Below, piece by piece: positions 26,793 through 36,678 of a DNA stretch of 64,000 nt; within the stretch, counting starts at the first letter, position 1, and each line of letters starts with the position of its first letter. Source of the stretch: Takashimella koratensis. Its lineage: Eukaryota > Basidiomycota > Tremellomycetes > Trichosporonales > Tetragoniomycetaceae. Location: contig BCKT01000006.1 in NCBI GenBank assembly GCA_003116875.1, positions 1-64,000 of the forward strand, given 5' to 3'. A program made the position numbers and the translations under genes. Under the pieces are notes generated by a model. That model did no database searches and was not told the DNA's origin. It saw only the letters and a program-made list of their open reading frames with translations.

Positions 26793-29700
26793 ATGTCCAC
26801 TACATCAGCTGGGTCAACGTCCACAACGTCGGGTGGTGGACTTTCAGCCTCGGACTTGATAGACCAGGCTAATGAACACTGGAACGTCTCGGGAGAGTCC
26901 ATTCTCATTGCATGGCTCCTAACGGCCGTAGGCTCGGTGAGTTTCTCTCAATATCATTGACCCTTTGACTGATGGGCGAATAGGCTGTCGTGCTCCTCAT
27001 CTTTTCGTGGCGACGGCTCCAAAATCAACTCATATTCATGCCCAGGATTCACGCTTGTAAAGAGGAAGAGAAGGAACGGCGGAGGAAAAACAAAATACAA
27101 GAGGGGATCTTCTTTCCCAGCACGCCTCCGGTACGGCCTGATCGACCTCCAGTGCTGATTTCCTGGTTTCAGGTAGAAGAAGGGTTTTTCGGATGGTTGA
27201 AGCCTTCTTGGGGTGAATTTAGAAGGGAGGTCAATCCTTTCTCAAAGAATAAACAGGTGGAGAAGAGCGATGGCGAGTGAGCATAACGAATTCCCATTTT
27301 TAGATTGCTAACCCCGCAGGCTGCTTGAACACATTGGTGAGAACTTTTGTCAGGGCAGCTGCTGATTATCAGGTCTGGATGCTGTTACTTTCATTCAATA
27401 TTTGCGAATGGTCCGGTGGATGTTCACTGTGCTCGCTCTAGTCGTTGCCGTCCCGCTGTGCTGCATCAACTACCAGCTGAATACCGCCACATCTTACGGT
27501 AGCAGCAATAGTACGGCTCCCTTCCAAGACCTCGAAGATTTTACCGCTGCCAACATACAGGGAAACGCGTTGTATGTTCACATTGCCTTTGAATGGATTG
27601 GGACCTGCATCGTGATGGCTTTCGGTATGTGCTCCACAACTCGGTCGTGGCTGATTAATTGTCTAGTAATCGCTCATCTGCATCATCATGAAACTCTGCT
27701 AGGACTCTGGGCCGAGATGTAAGATACAGCACATTGTCTTGTCTCGCTGATGTCAATCCCTTAGCAATCACAACGAAATTGCCTTCAAGACTGCCATGGT
27801 CACAAATATCCCGGCACGATGGTTCAAAGGGGACGTTAATAGGGAAAAGGTGGTACGAGACAAGCTGGAAGCTCCCGAAACCCGAGTGTTCTTAATCCAG
27901 AAACGGTACTCGCCACTTCGTATACACTTCGATTACGCGCGGAAAGAGGAAAGGGCTTTGATCCGGCATGTATTCAACGTTACCAGAAAGCTCAACGACG
28001 GGTCGGAACATTACGGGAGCATCAAGGACAGGCTAATGGGCAATCCGCACGTTGAGGGAGGGCGAATGACAGCTAAAGGAAAAGAGCAACTACTTGCAAG
28101 ATCGTAAGTGTCTTTTGATTTTTTCCTGTCCGCTCATAGATTCAGAGAGAAAGTGCTGGAAGCAAAATCGCTAGCGAAAACTGTGCAACAGGCGCACAAT
28201 GATTCTGAAGCTTCAACGATACCTACCACTGGTGCGTCAACAATCACATTTGGATTATCCATGCTGAAAGTCGCTTCACACTTCGTCGTCAGCCTTTGTG
28301 ACCTTTCACGCGGCGAAAGATGCTTATGAAAGCATAAAACACAACCAAAAGAAGAAGCATTTCAAGATTGGCGGACCGGCAATACGTAAAGTAAGTGGTG
28401 ATACATAGTACAGCGCTGACCTGAATTTCAGGCCCCTCGTCACGAGAACATTGTGAGTCAGGAGGTTTGAGTTTCACATCGAGCTGGTTCCGTTTACATG
28501 CGAGCTGCTTTTCCAGATCTGGGAGAATTTAGAGAAGGACGCCAAGACCGTGTCAGCTCATATCGTTATTGGGAGGATTCTATTATTCATTTTTTGCCTC
28601 ATCAACATCATCCCTGTGATGATTTTGACCATTGTCGCCAATCTGAATAATGTGAGCGGGGTGAAAGAAGAAATATTCTCAGCTCATAATCCCAGTTGAT
28701 AGCGGCTTGGCCGACAGCGGAGACTTTGTTGCAATCCAGCCCGACATTGAAAGCTATGATCACTGCGCTCTCAGGCGTCTTGCCAGCGATGGTGTCTTCT
28801 GCATTCGGCATCCTTTTACCAATCATCATGCGACGCCTCAGTAAATGGTCGGGAGCGCTGAGTCGCGGTCAGTTGGATAAAGACGTCACGCGGCAATTGT
28901 TCGTTTTTAATGTGTTCTCCAACTTCATCGTCTTTTCCCTTTTGGGAATTTTGTATCAGGCTTTCTTGCAGGTCTCAGGAGAGATTGGCCCTTCCACTTG
29001 GCTCGAAATCTATCACAGTTTAGGCGATGTGCCTGCCCAGGTCACGCAAGCCTACATCACCGAGAGTTCGTATTGGCTTTCGTGGTACCCGTGAGTCGAC
29101 TAGACTCAGGTTCACAGGCTGACATATCCAGGGTACGTGGCTTTGCCATGACAGTCGAGCTCCTCCAACTACCGAGAGTATTTTCAACCACGCTCCAATT
29201 GTATGTGTAGCATCTACTTGCCGTTGGATTGACCCAAACAGTCTGAAAGTAGCCACACCGGAACAACTTCGTGAGATGGAAAAACCAGAAGTGTTCAAAG
29301 TGAGTCCATAACCTGGATCCTTACTGACAGAGCGCAGTATGGTAGGTTCATGGATTTTGGGGGAACTGACAAGTAGCCATTGAATACGCGCAGATTGTAA
29401 GCCCATTTCATGAGAGATATACTGATACACCAAAGATGCTCGCACTCCTTGTGGGCATGGTATACACACCTTTGGCACCTTTGGTCACATTGTGCGCGGC
29501 TGTTTACTTCTGGTCTGCTTCAATTGCGGTGAGCCATGCCAGACTTTCCATGATAAGGGAACAAACACAGCTGACAAATGAGCAGTTCACCCACAACCTC
29601 AAGTTTGTCGAAGTGTCGCAAGAATCGGATGGAAAGATGTGGCGAATAGCAATCAACCGCCTTTTGTTCGCGACCTTGGTTATGCAACTGCTGATGTGTC

Positions 29701-30058
29701 TTAGTGAGTGATTACTTCTTAGGACAACCCTCGCTGAATCTCGATAGTCATTGGGTTAAAAACAGGTTCTTTTCCGCCGACTGCGCTCGCTGCAATCCCC
29801 ATCGGCTTTACAGCATTTGTCAAGGTTTACACTCAGAAATGGCGCTCTGCATCCGAGATCCTAAGTCTTCACACCTCTGGTACTCGATCGAGGAAACCTG
29901 AAGAGTTTGGGCACGGATTCACTCTCAAATGGCCGCACAAAGAATCTGTGCACCCGGATGACAAAGACGGTGTTACAAAACTGAAAGCCGCAGTTGGCGA
30001 AAGTGATTTCAAAATCATAATGAAAGCGGCACATCTGAAGCATGGAGAAAAGAGTTAG
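26793..30058 (+). CDS. CSC1/OSCA/TMEM63-family stress-gated cation channel
   Basis: Multi-pass membrane protein (about 10-11 helices) of the osmosensitive calcium-permeable channel family. The first TM is SILIAWLLTAVGSAVVLLIFSW, then the conserved pre-TM2 stretch VTFIQYLRMVRWMFTVLALVVAVPLCC. A large cytosolic RNA-recognition-like loop (27800-28500: TAMVTNIPARWF, MTAKGKEQLLARSF, SAFVTFHAAKDAYESIKH) follows. The 7TM core has IIWENLEKDAKTVSAHIVIGRILLF, GVLPAMVSSAFGILLPIIMRRLSKW, FNVFSNFIVFSLLGILYQAF, YAIEYAQIMLALLVGMVYTPLAPLVTL and MWRIAINRLLFATLVMQLLMCL. It ends AAHLKHGEKS at a TAG at 30056-30058. About fifteen introns are needed. Length is normal for fungi. Several paralogs usually exist per genome, so no exact name is given. 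Confidence 0.9.
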
Positions 30059-30285
30059 TCCAAGTGTTCACAGGTGTACACTAGATTTCTTTACTTATTC
30101 CTACATCTGACTGCCTTTATTTTAGGATGAATGGTCGAACAAACTGATACATTGAGAGGATGGAGGACAGCAGGGACCTCGTTAGCTGCCCAGCTTGGAG
30201 AACAATGCAGCTTGTCTCTTTTCTCTAATTTTCCTTTTGACCAACATGCACACAAAATGGATATATGACCGTCTTGTGACCCAAG

Positions 30286-30305
30286 TTTGTCGGAGTAATG
30301 CTCTG
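30286..30305 (+). repeat. 20-bp terminal-repeat motif, copy a
   Basis: TTTGTCGGAGTAATGCTCTG. The same motif with one or two changes recurs at 30525-30544 (inverted), 31103-31122 (direct) and 31557-31575 (inverted). It behaves like the terminal inverted repeat of a small non-coding DNA transposon. Confidence 0.65.
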
Positions 30306-30707
30306 AATAGTGCCATGCAGCAATAATTTCATATTATGTGTTATTTACTATTTCGTAACTTTTATAGCTTCGATGTGCTCTGCCTTTTGTCTGTTGATGC
30401 ATTGTTGCTATCTTAACAGTGTTGAGGTAAAATGCAACGCATCATAGGAGGATGTAGATGAGACAACGCGAAAGCTATAACAAATGCCTAATGGCAAATA
30501 ACCCGTGATTTGGAGCTAATATGACAGAGCACTACTACGACAAACAGGGCCATCATCAAACAAAGAAAAGTTTGGTGTCTATCTTTGCTAGAATGATCCT
30601 GTCGATTAAAGGGCTGCAGGAAAGATAGAGAGAAGAAGAGAGCTGTAGACACGAAAATTAAAACGAGTAGGGATTGAAAAATAGGGATTGAAAAAACGGT
30701 GAAGTAC

Positions 30708-30735
30708 GGAGGTGAAAGTGGCAGGTGGCAGAGCA
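30708..30735 (+). repeat. Nested inverted repeat, left arm
   Basis: Starts GGAGGTGAAAGTGGCAGG and is complementary to 30837-30864 over 28 bases with one mismatch. The two arms flank a 101-bp loop and would form a long hairpin in single-stranded DNA or RNA. Confidence 0.85.
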
Positions 30736-30836
30736 TTCTGGGATTTCGACAGATTCATGGCTTTATTCAATCATACTTTATTACGTGACGCAGCTGTCTA
30801 ACAGGTGGTGAAGAGTGGGACTGTGGATTCCTAGGG

Positions 30837-30864
30837 TGCTCTGCCACCTGCCACTTCCACCTCC
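30837..30864 (-). repeat. Nested inverted repeat, right arm
   Basis: Starts TGCTCTGCCACCTGCCAC and is the partner of 30708-30735. Confidence 0.85.
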
Positions 30865-31556
30865 TTGTTTCACCTTTGTTTCAACCCCTTATTTTTGACT
30901 CTCTACTCGTTTCTCTCCGTCTCTGCTTCTCTCTTTCTCTCTATCTCTCATGCAGCCTGTTATACAACAGGGACAGCCCGACTTCCCAAAGCCACTCTTG
31001 CGTGCGCTCCTTGTAGGCCCATCTTACTGCCGTGTTTTCTCTCTTTCTACATCTCACAGACAGATCGGAGCAATATCATTCATGACCAAAAACGCCAATC
31101 ATTTTGTCGGAGTAGTGCTCTGAGCAGTGCTCTGCCACTATTGTTCTGAATCACGTGCCACCTGGTAATTTTTGTTTTCTCTTGAGATGCAAAACCGTCA
31201 TTTTACCGTCAAGAGGACTGTCGGATTCGGATACGTCGTGCATGGTAAGGTAAAGAAGCGAAAGGAAGGGAAAGACGCGTTGGGTCGTCTCCAAGCTGGG
31301 CATCAAAGGAGGTCTATGCGGTGGCTGAGCACATCATCCAACAAGGACACTCAAAAAAACGAAGGCTTTCATGATACTCCTGCATGTTGTCGTTCATGGT
31401 TGAGAGTAGTGCTCAAAGTAATACACTTCAAAATTCAAGGTTCTTACAACGGCGACATCGGTCCCTGACAAATTCTCGTCAGATCTGATTTGTGAGTCTT
31501 ATGACGCGGAGGCTAACAATCAAATAATGACTGAAATAGACCTCAACATTATTACT

Positions 31557-31575
31557 CAGAGCACTACTCCGGCAA
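31557..31575 (-). repeat. 20-bp terminal-repeat motif, copy d
   Basis: Starts CAGAGCACTACTCCGGCAA, the inverted form of the motif at 31103-31122 with one change (CCGGC for CCGAC). Together with 31103 it could bound a second element of about 470 bp, or be a solo end left by a lost element. Confidence 0.6.
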
Positions 31576-32213
31576 GACTACATTGCTTATCTGTTAATTC
31601 GATTTTCTTGCTCTATGCCATGCACGTCGTATCTGCATATGTTTTGCTCAGCGCCTTTACCTCAATCATCTCAAATCATTGTTTTTTCCTGTATCCCTGC
31701 CCAATTTTCTCTTCACGATTTGATGCTTGATGATGTTTGGAAATGCTTCATTCAATGAAGCCCTCAGAACCCACCATGGAGTGTCCACGCGCAATGCATG
31801 AAACATAGTAATCAATCCTGATCATTTCCACCAAGCAAGTTACTGTTTTGCAAGTCTGTCTCCACGCATCGTGAACGAGATTCTGTAGGAGGACAGAGGT
31901 ATGCATGCCAGATTTCAATGATTATTTGCTTGCTTTGGCCAAGGCGCATGCCCTGTGTTTTCAAACGGTTTTAGATATTTTCTATGGGTTGTTCCTGTCA
32001 ACAAACTTGAGGAAGCTGGCAGAGGTTGCAAATGGAGGATTTGATGAAATCATGCACTTCTGTATGGTTATTGCGTGCACACGGTCAAATAATGTGGATG
32101 TCTTTTTCTCACCATGTATGAAGATAAATAGTTGTAAGTCAAATGTTGATTTGGCGCTTGAGCACATGTTCATTCCGTTGCTTAAAATCTGCTGTCGCAA
32201 GTTACTCATTGGA

Positions 32214-32329
32214 TTTTTTTTTTTTTTTTTTTTTTTGGAAGGGGGGGGCGGGGGGGGAGGGGGAGGAAGGGGGGAGAGACGGGGGGGGAGGCGGGGGGGA
32301 CGGAGGGGGGGGGGAGGGAGAGGGGGGGG

Positions 32330-32366
<37 letters not shown>
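32214..32366. repeat. T23 run followed by 130-bp G-rich tract
   Basis: Twenty-three T residues (32214-32236) followed by about 130 bases that are roughly 85-90 percent G with scattered A and C, ending in a long pure G run. It lies only about 25 bases inside the first intron of the truncated regulator on the minus strand. It could be real quadruplex-forming DNA, a repeat expansion, or an assembly join. Confidence 0.9.
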
Positions 32367-32368
<2 letters not shown>

Positions 32369-32388
32369 AAGAAGAAAGACTGTCCCAC

Positions 32389-32762
32389 TCACTCTTGTCG
32401 CATCTGTTATGCCGGGTTTTACAGCTGACGCACGCTAACCGCCGAGAGCTACTGCTGTTACGCTTCACGAGCGAGGAACCCATCTTGGAACCCCCTTGAG
32501 GGTGGATGCGTGTTATAGAGACCTCGCTGAGCTCCTTGGTAGAGCCGGCATGGGCGTTTTCCTCACCCATTTCCTCATCTGCGTTCATCTCAACTTCGCC
32601 TTCATCGGGGACGCACTGGCCACCCTTGCCGAGAAACTTCAGCCCCTCAGATGCATCGTTATCCTTGTCCTGTGGTGTGTGAGTGCTGAGGGCGTGGGCT
32701 TGGATCATGTCCTCCGAAGTTTGGGACTCATCGGACGATGGCGACAGGCCGAAGGTCTGCAT
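32389..32762 (-). pseudogene. Zn2Cys6 transcription factor, 5' fragment cut inside the zinc cluster
   Basis: N-terminal piece of a Gal4-class regulator. It starts at the ATG at 32762 (QTFGLSPSSDESQTSED), runs through an acidic low-complexity stretch, then SSRRLACVSCKTRHNRCDK, the first half of a zinc cluster (C-x2-C-x6-C). A good splice donor GTGAGT follows directly (32392-32387). The remaining cluster and the whole regulatory domain should lie to the left, but the intron runs straight into the G-rich tract and then AT-rich DNA with no matching exon as far as 30060. Either the gene was broken by a rearrangement, or the assembly joins wrongly here. It sits downstream of the aldo-keto reductase on the same strand and was probably a local regulator of that cluster. 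Confidence 0.7.
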
Positions 32763-33126
32763 TTGAGGAGGGTGCGACGCAAGTGGTGGAAGCTGCCGAG
32801 TGGGGTGCCGTTATCAAAGAGTGGGCGTGTGGAGGGATCCAGCAGGTGTGAGATGGTTACGGGAGTCAAGGGGAGTGAAGAGTGAAGATTAAGGAATGGA
32901 CAGTCCTTGGTATGAGAAGAATGGGGTGGTTTGGGGAGATTTGGATCTGTAAATACGGGACGTTCACCAGATCCGGTTCAGCGGCTCACGGCATGCGAGC
33001 AATCGAAAGGAGGGGCATAAAGAATTACGTAATATGTCACTGGATCCTCATTCATGCATCGAAGCGTCTCTCGCGCAGCTATATAGGGCACGTGCATGAT
33101 TCTTTCCCTCGGAACGCCTGTGTTCC
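32763..33126. other. Intergenic, upstream of the broken regulator
   Basis: Spacer between the regulator fragment and the 3' end of the aldo-keto reductase. No gene seen. Confidence 0.5.
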
Positions 33127-34506
33127 TTACCATACCGCCAACGCGTACTTCTGCTCCTCAGGCTCACCAAAGATGTTGATCGGCCAGCTGAGCAAGGGCA
33201 ACGAGACGCAGCAAGACATAATTAGCAAAAATCAACGCCGCCCGCAAGGCTGTTTGGTCACTCACTGAGCAGGGGTGTACTCGACTGGCATGTTGGCCCT
33301 CACGCGGTTGGCTCTCCCCACCTCAGAGACCTCTTCAAAGTCGGCATCGCTGAGGGAAATGACCTGGAAGTTGGACTAGGAAGGCGGTATACGCGGTCAT
33401 TAAAGGATCTGGGAAATGCGATGACCAGCTTTCAAAGAACCCACCTCGATTCGAGATGGAGTAACCGACTTTGACAACACGGAGAAGCCTTGGCGTAAAC
33501 CCCAAGCGTAGCACACTTGGGCGGATGACGCGCCGATGCGATCGGCGATGGTTTTGATCTGGGGGTGCTCGACAATCTTGGGCTTGCCAGTGAAGTTGTT
33601 ACCCAACGGTGAGTAGGCCGTTATGATGATGCCATGCTTGTGACCTGCTCGAACGCGATTCAGGGATTGATGAGCTACTTTCTTCCTATGGCGATGTCCA
33701 AAGGTACTCACAGAAGTCAAAGAGCTCGTCTTGAATCAACGCAGGGTGACACTCGATCTGATTGAAGGCCGGGACGACGCCAGTGGCATCGATGACCTTC
33801 TTCAAGTGCGCAACGGTGAAGTTGCTGACGCCGACGCTACGTACTTTCTTCGTCTCCTTGTAAATCCGGACCATCTCTTTCCAAGTCGCAACAATACCGG
33901 GAGCGTCCTTGTCGATCGCACGAGTGTCCTTGCTGCCAGGCTCAAGTGGCTCCAAGTCGCCCAGGTCGTTACGCATGGCAACAGGCCAGTGGATCAGATA
34001 CGAGTCCAGATAATCGGTTCCAAGCTCTACCAGGGTGACGTCCAAGGCGGACTCCACATTCTCCGGGCGGTGCGAATTGTTCCAGAGCTTGGAAACGAGG
34101 AAAAGTTCCGATCGAGGGACACCAGTAGCCGCAATCCCATTTGCGATCTGCTTGAGTATTAGCCGAGAGTGCGACAGTGCCGCAAACTGAGAGCTCATCG
34201 CCGTTCTCACCTCCTTTTGGTTCCCGTAGATAGGAGCGCAATCAATGTGTCGATAACCCACTTCCAACGCTTTTTGCACGCTAGAGCGCGGTTAGTCGTG
34301 GTCACGGAGCAGGTCAGGATCCAAGACTCACGCACGGCCGACTTCACCGGGCTCAGCCTGCCATGTTCCTCAGAGGGTCAGCTTAAAAAACGGAGTCACC
34401 TACCAAAGCCCAGCGCGGGAATTTTGACACCGTTGTTTCTGTTTCTTCAGCATCCCGTCCCCTTCTCAAGCTGTACTCACAAGGTCAAGACGCCTCCAGT
34501 TGACAT
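33127..34506 (-). CDS. Aldo-keto reductase 1 (AKR2/3-like, xylose/glycerol reductase type)
   Basis: NADPH-dependent (beta/alpha)8-barrel reductase of sugar or other aldehydes. The spliced N-terminus reads [36 protein letters not shown] carries catalytic Asp and Tyr; [17 protein letters not shown] carries the Lys; YLIHWPVAM carries the His, so the tetrad is intact. [26 protein letters not shown] and ITAYSPLG follow, then the cofactor-binding region [12 protein letters not shown] with the basic residues that favour NADPH. The C-terminus, after a last intron, is [20 protein letters not shown] ending at 33127. Six or so introns. It is divergent from the first transaldolase over a 454-bp promoter, which suggests a shared sugar-conversion role. 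Confidence 0.92.
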
Positions 34507-34960
34507 GTTTGCAAGTTGATGGATGTGACTGCTAGCGACAACGAACTTGCATGCATTTATCAGGTTTCTTCAGTCCACTGTGAGTGCGACCCAGAGGGTT
34601 TGCGATGTAACCGACGGTACCGAACCAGTCGCTCTTAAGCCGGAAAAATTCAACTACCCTCCCGGGTAATCCACCCAGCACTCTGCGCATTAGCAAGAAT
34701 AATATCTCAACTCAGACGCTGGCCGTAGCAAACGCCCACTGGAAGACACTACGGATACTACCGGCTACATCCCTGACCAGTGTTCATGCCGCAGTGGCTC
34801 GTGTCGGCTGCGCCGCACCGATTCGAAACGATGCCTACTATGAAAAAGCAGATGAGTCGGCTGGTGCAATGTGCTACACTTATTGCAGCTGTGGGGTATA
34901 TTAAGCTTCTCGAGGGGGGCCCAGAGTTGCCCCATACTCCATTTCAAACAAGCTTCCACA
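34507..34960. promoter_or_regulatory. Divergent promoter of aldo-keto reductase 1 and transaldolase 1
   Basis: A 454-bp region between outward-facing ATGs. TATATTAA at 34897-34904 is about 60 bp before the transaldolase start. No gene seen in it. Confidence 0.5.
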
Positions 34961-36311
34961 ATGACCCGTACCAAGCTCGATCGCCTCGCTCAACTCGTCA
35001 ACATCGACGTTGACTCTGTCAACCCGGACGATGCCAAAGCACTTCCGTTCACTCCCTACAACCGTAAGCCTTCTCCCCTGGACATGCCACGCCTGTCTTC
35101 CGAGACTGACCATTGAGCACAGAAACCTCGAACCAAGCCGTCATGTACACCGCAATGTGTGATCCGCGCAACAAGGCTGACTATGAACGATGTGTCAAGG
35201 AATATGGAAAGCAAGGTTGGCAGCAAGTCTGGGATCGTTTTGTAAGTAATCATACGCTACCTGCGAAAGCCATGCACCCTTCACACCTTCGGAATCAACA
35301 TCTTACTCATCGGTCATTAGTCGGTTCAGCTGTGCAAGAACAACATTGGCAACATCTCCAATCGAGTCCTCGTACAAGTCTCCCCTCGAAACTGCCTCAA
35401 CCGACAAGCAGTGTTGGACCAATGCTACTCTTTTGACAAAGCTTTCGCCGACGTTGGCATTGGCCGTGACAGGTACGCTATCAAGATCTCCACGCTTGGC
35501 CCAGCTATGAGCGCTGCTGCCCAACTCAACGCTGAGGGTATCCGCACCCTCGGGACATCCATGTTTGGTGTGCCTCAAGCCATTGCTGCTAGTCAAGCCA
35601 AGTGCATATACGTCTCTCCTTACTTTAATGGTATGTTGACTCTCCTGCCACCATACGTGAGACTGAAACTTGATTTTCAGAGGTCAGAGCATATTCCGAC
35701 AGTTCCCTGTGGCCTGATGTCGAGGATCCTGCAATCAATGTAAGTTTTTGACTTTTATTAACGAGGAGCTGCAGCTGATTCCACCAGCATCCAATGGCGC
35801 CTCGAGTCATCCACATCCTTGAGACATACACCAAACTCCACCAAGAGACTGGAGAAGAGCAGCCAATTATCGTGATGGCCAGGTAAGCTTCTCTTGATGA
35901 AAGACGCTAAATTCCATCAGCCACGCCAATCTCAACGAGCTTTTCGCTACTGCTGAGCTCGGAGTTCAGCACATCACCATCCTCGGTGCTCATCTTACCG
36001 AGCTCGCTCAGACGCCCGACAACCTTCCTGAAACCACTTTCAAGAAGCCTGCGCACCCGTACAAAGGCCGTGTAACTCCCGCTCGCTTCACCAAGCACTC
36101 CACCTCTGACCCTCTCGCCGGCCCTGACTGGAACGGTAAATTCGCGTCCACCAACATCGATTTCATCGGGAACAACGGAGAGAACCTCACCAAAGCCATT
36201 GCGGCCGACGCTGCTATGACTTCCAAGATCAAAGACGTTCTTGACATCTTCCACGAGGAAGAGGAGAAGGCGAGGATGATGATCGAGAAGTCTATCGCGG
36301 AACTTGCTTGA
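34961..36311 (+). CDS. Transaldolase-family protein 1
   Basis: Class I aldolase of the transaldolase family, a Schiff-base enzyme moving a dihydroxyacetone unit between sugar phosphates. Start TRTKLDRLAQLVNIDVDSVNPDDAKALPF places the family Asp early. TSNQAVMYTAM stands where the usual TTNPSL motif is. The Schiff-base Lys lies in RYAIKISTLGPAMSAAAQLN. Also seen are GIRTLGTSMFGVPQAIAASQA, YVSPYFNE, and HANLNELFATAELGVQHITI. The C-terminal part, STSDPLAGPDWNGKFASTNIDFIGNNGENL, differs from the pentose-phosphate transaldolase. It ends at a TGA at 36309-36311; introns are 45-60 nt. Its closest relative here is the convergent gene at 36679-38027. This is a divergent transaldolase branch, so a role outside the normal pentose phosphate pathway is likely but unproven. 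Confidence 0.85.
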
Positions 36312-36678
36312 ACATGCACTGGAGTAGAAATACGAGATGAGCTCTGCCACACTTTGTTTATGGATGATTCTACTATGTTAGGATGGGTTATGACAGTAAA
36401 ATCGGGGTACACGAAGATGCAGTGCCGTGTGAATCTTAGACAGAGTTTGTCGGGAGAGAGGTAGGCTGGGCGAGCGGATACGATCTTTCGGGAGAATGCA
36501 AGATGAGCGAGATTGAGTTAACACAGAGTGCTCTTGTTGCTAAGTGTATGCGAGTCTATTTGTACCTTTGTCCGGGCAGAAGGACCCAGAATCACCATCA
36601 GCTCATTGCTATACATCGCACAGCCTAGAAAACTACGGACAAAGTTGTTGCTTATGGCTAGATGCGAGGTCCCTGCAT
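36312..36678. other. Convergent intergenic region between transaldolase paralogs
   Basis: A 367-bp spacer between the two facing 3' ends. No gene seen. Confidence 0.5.

Larger units (their letters stand above)
30525..31122. mobile_element. Candidate 598-bp MITE/foldback element
   Basis: It is bounded by CAGAGCACTACTACGACAAA on the left and TTTGTCGGAGTAGTGCTCTG on the right, perfect inverted repeats except for one base over 20. Inside lie a second inverted pair (30708-30735 with 30837-30864, 27 of 28 matching) and further alignable purine-rich arms (for example CGAGTAG at 30664 and its complement near 30905). No transposase frame is present. I found no convincing target-site duplication at the edges, so the exact borders are uncertain. 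Confidence 0.55.
30059..32213. other. AT-rich gene-free block with MITE-like repeats
   Basis: About 2.1 kb with clearly lower GC than the flanking genes and no convincing coding frame. It contains four copies of a 20-bp inverted motif and one 28-bp nested inverted repeat, listed separately. It ends at a T run and G-rich tract. Confidence 0.7.

Noticed and set aside
30525..31122. Target-site duplication for the MITE candidate
   Set aside because: Flanks were compared by eye for the three possible pairings of ends; no matching 2-9 bp direct repeat was convincing.
30865..31730. Open frames in the AT-rich repeat block
   Set aside because: They overlap the inverted repeats and have low-complexity or random composition.
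32214..32236. T run as the poly-A tail of a retrotransposon or processed cDNA
   Set aside because: No reverse transcriptase, no body of an inserted cDNA and no target-site duplication are visible; the adjoining tract is C/G-rich, not coding.
31982..32762. Long Gly-rich or Pro-rich open frames across the G tract
   Set aside because: They are translations of the homopolymer tract in several frames and both strands; only the 32389-32762 part on the minus strand shows a real domain.
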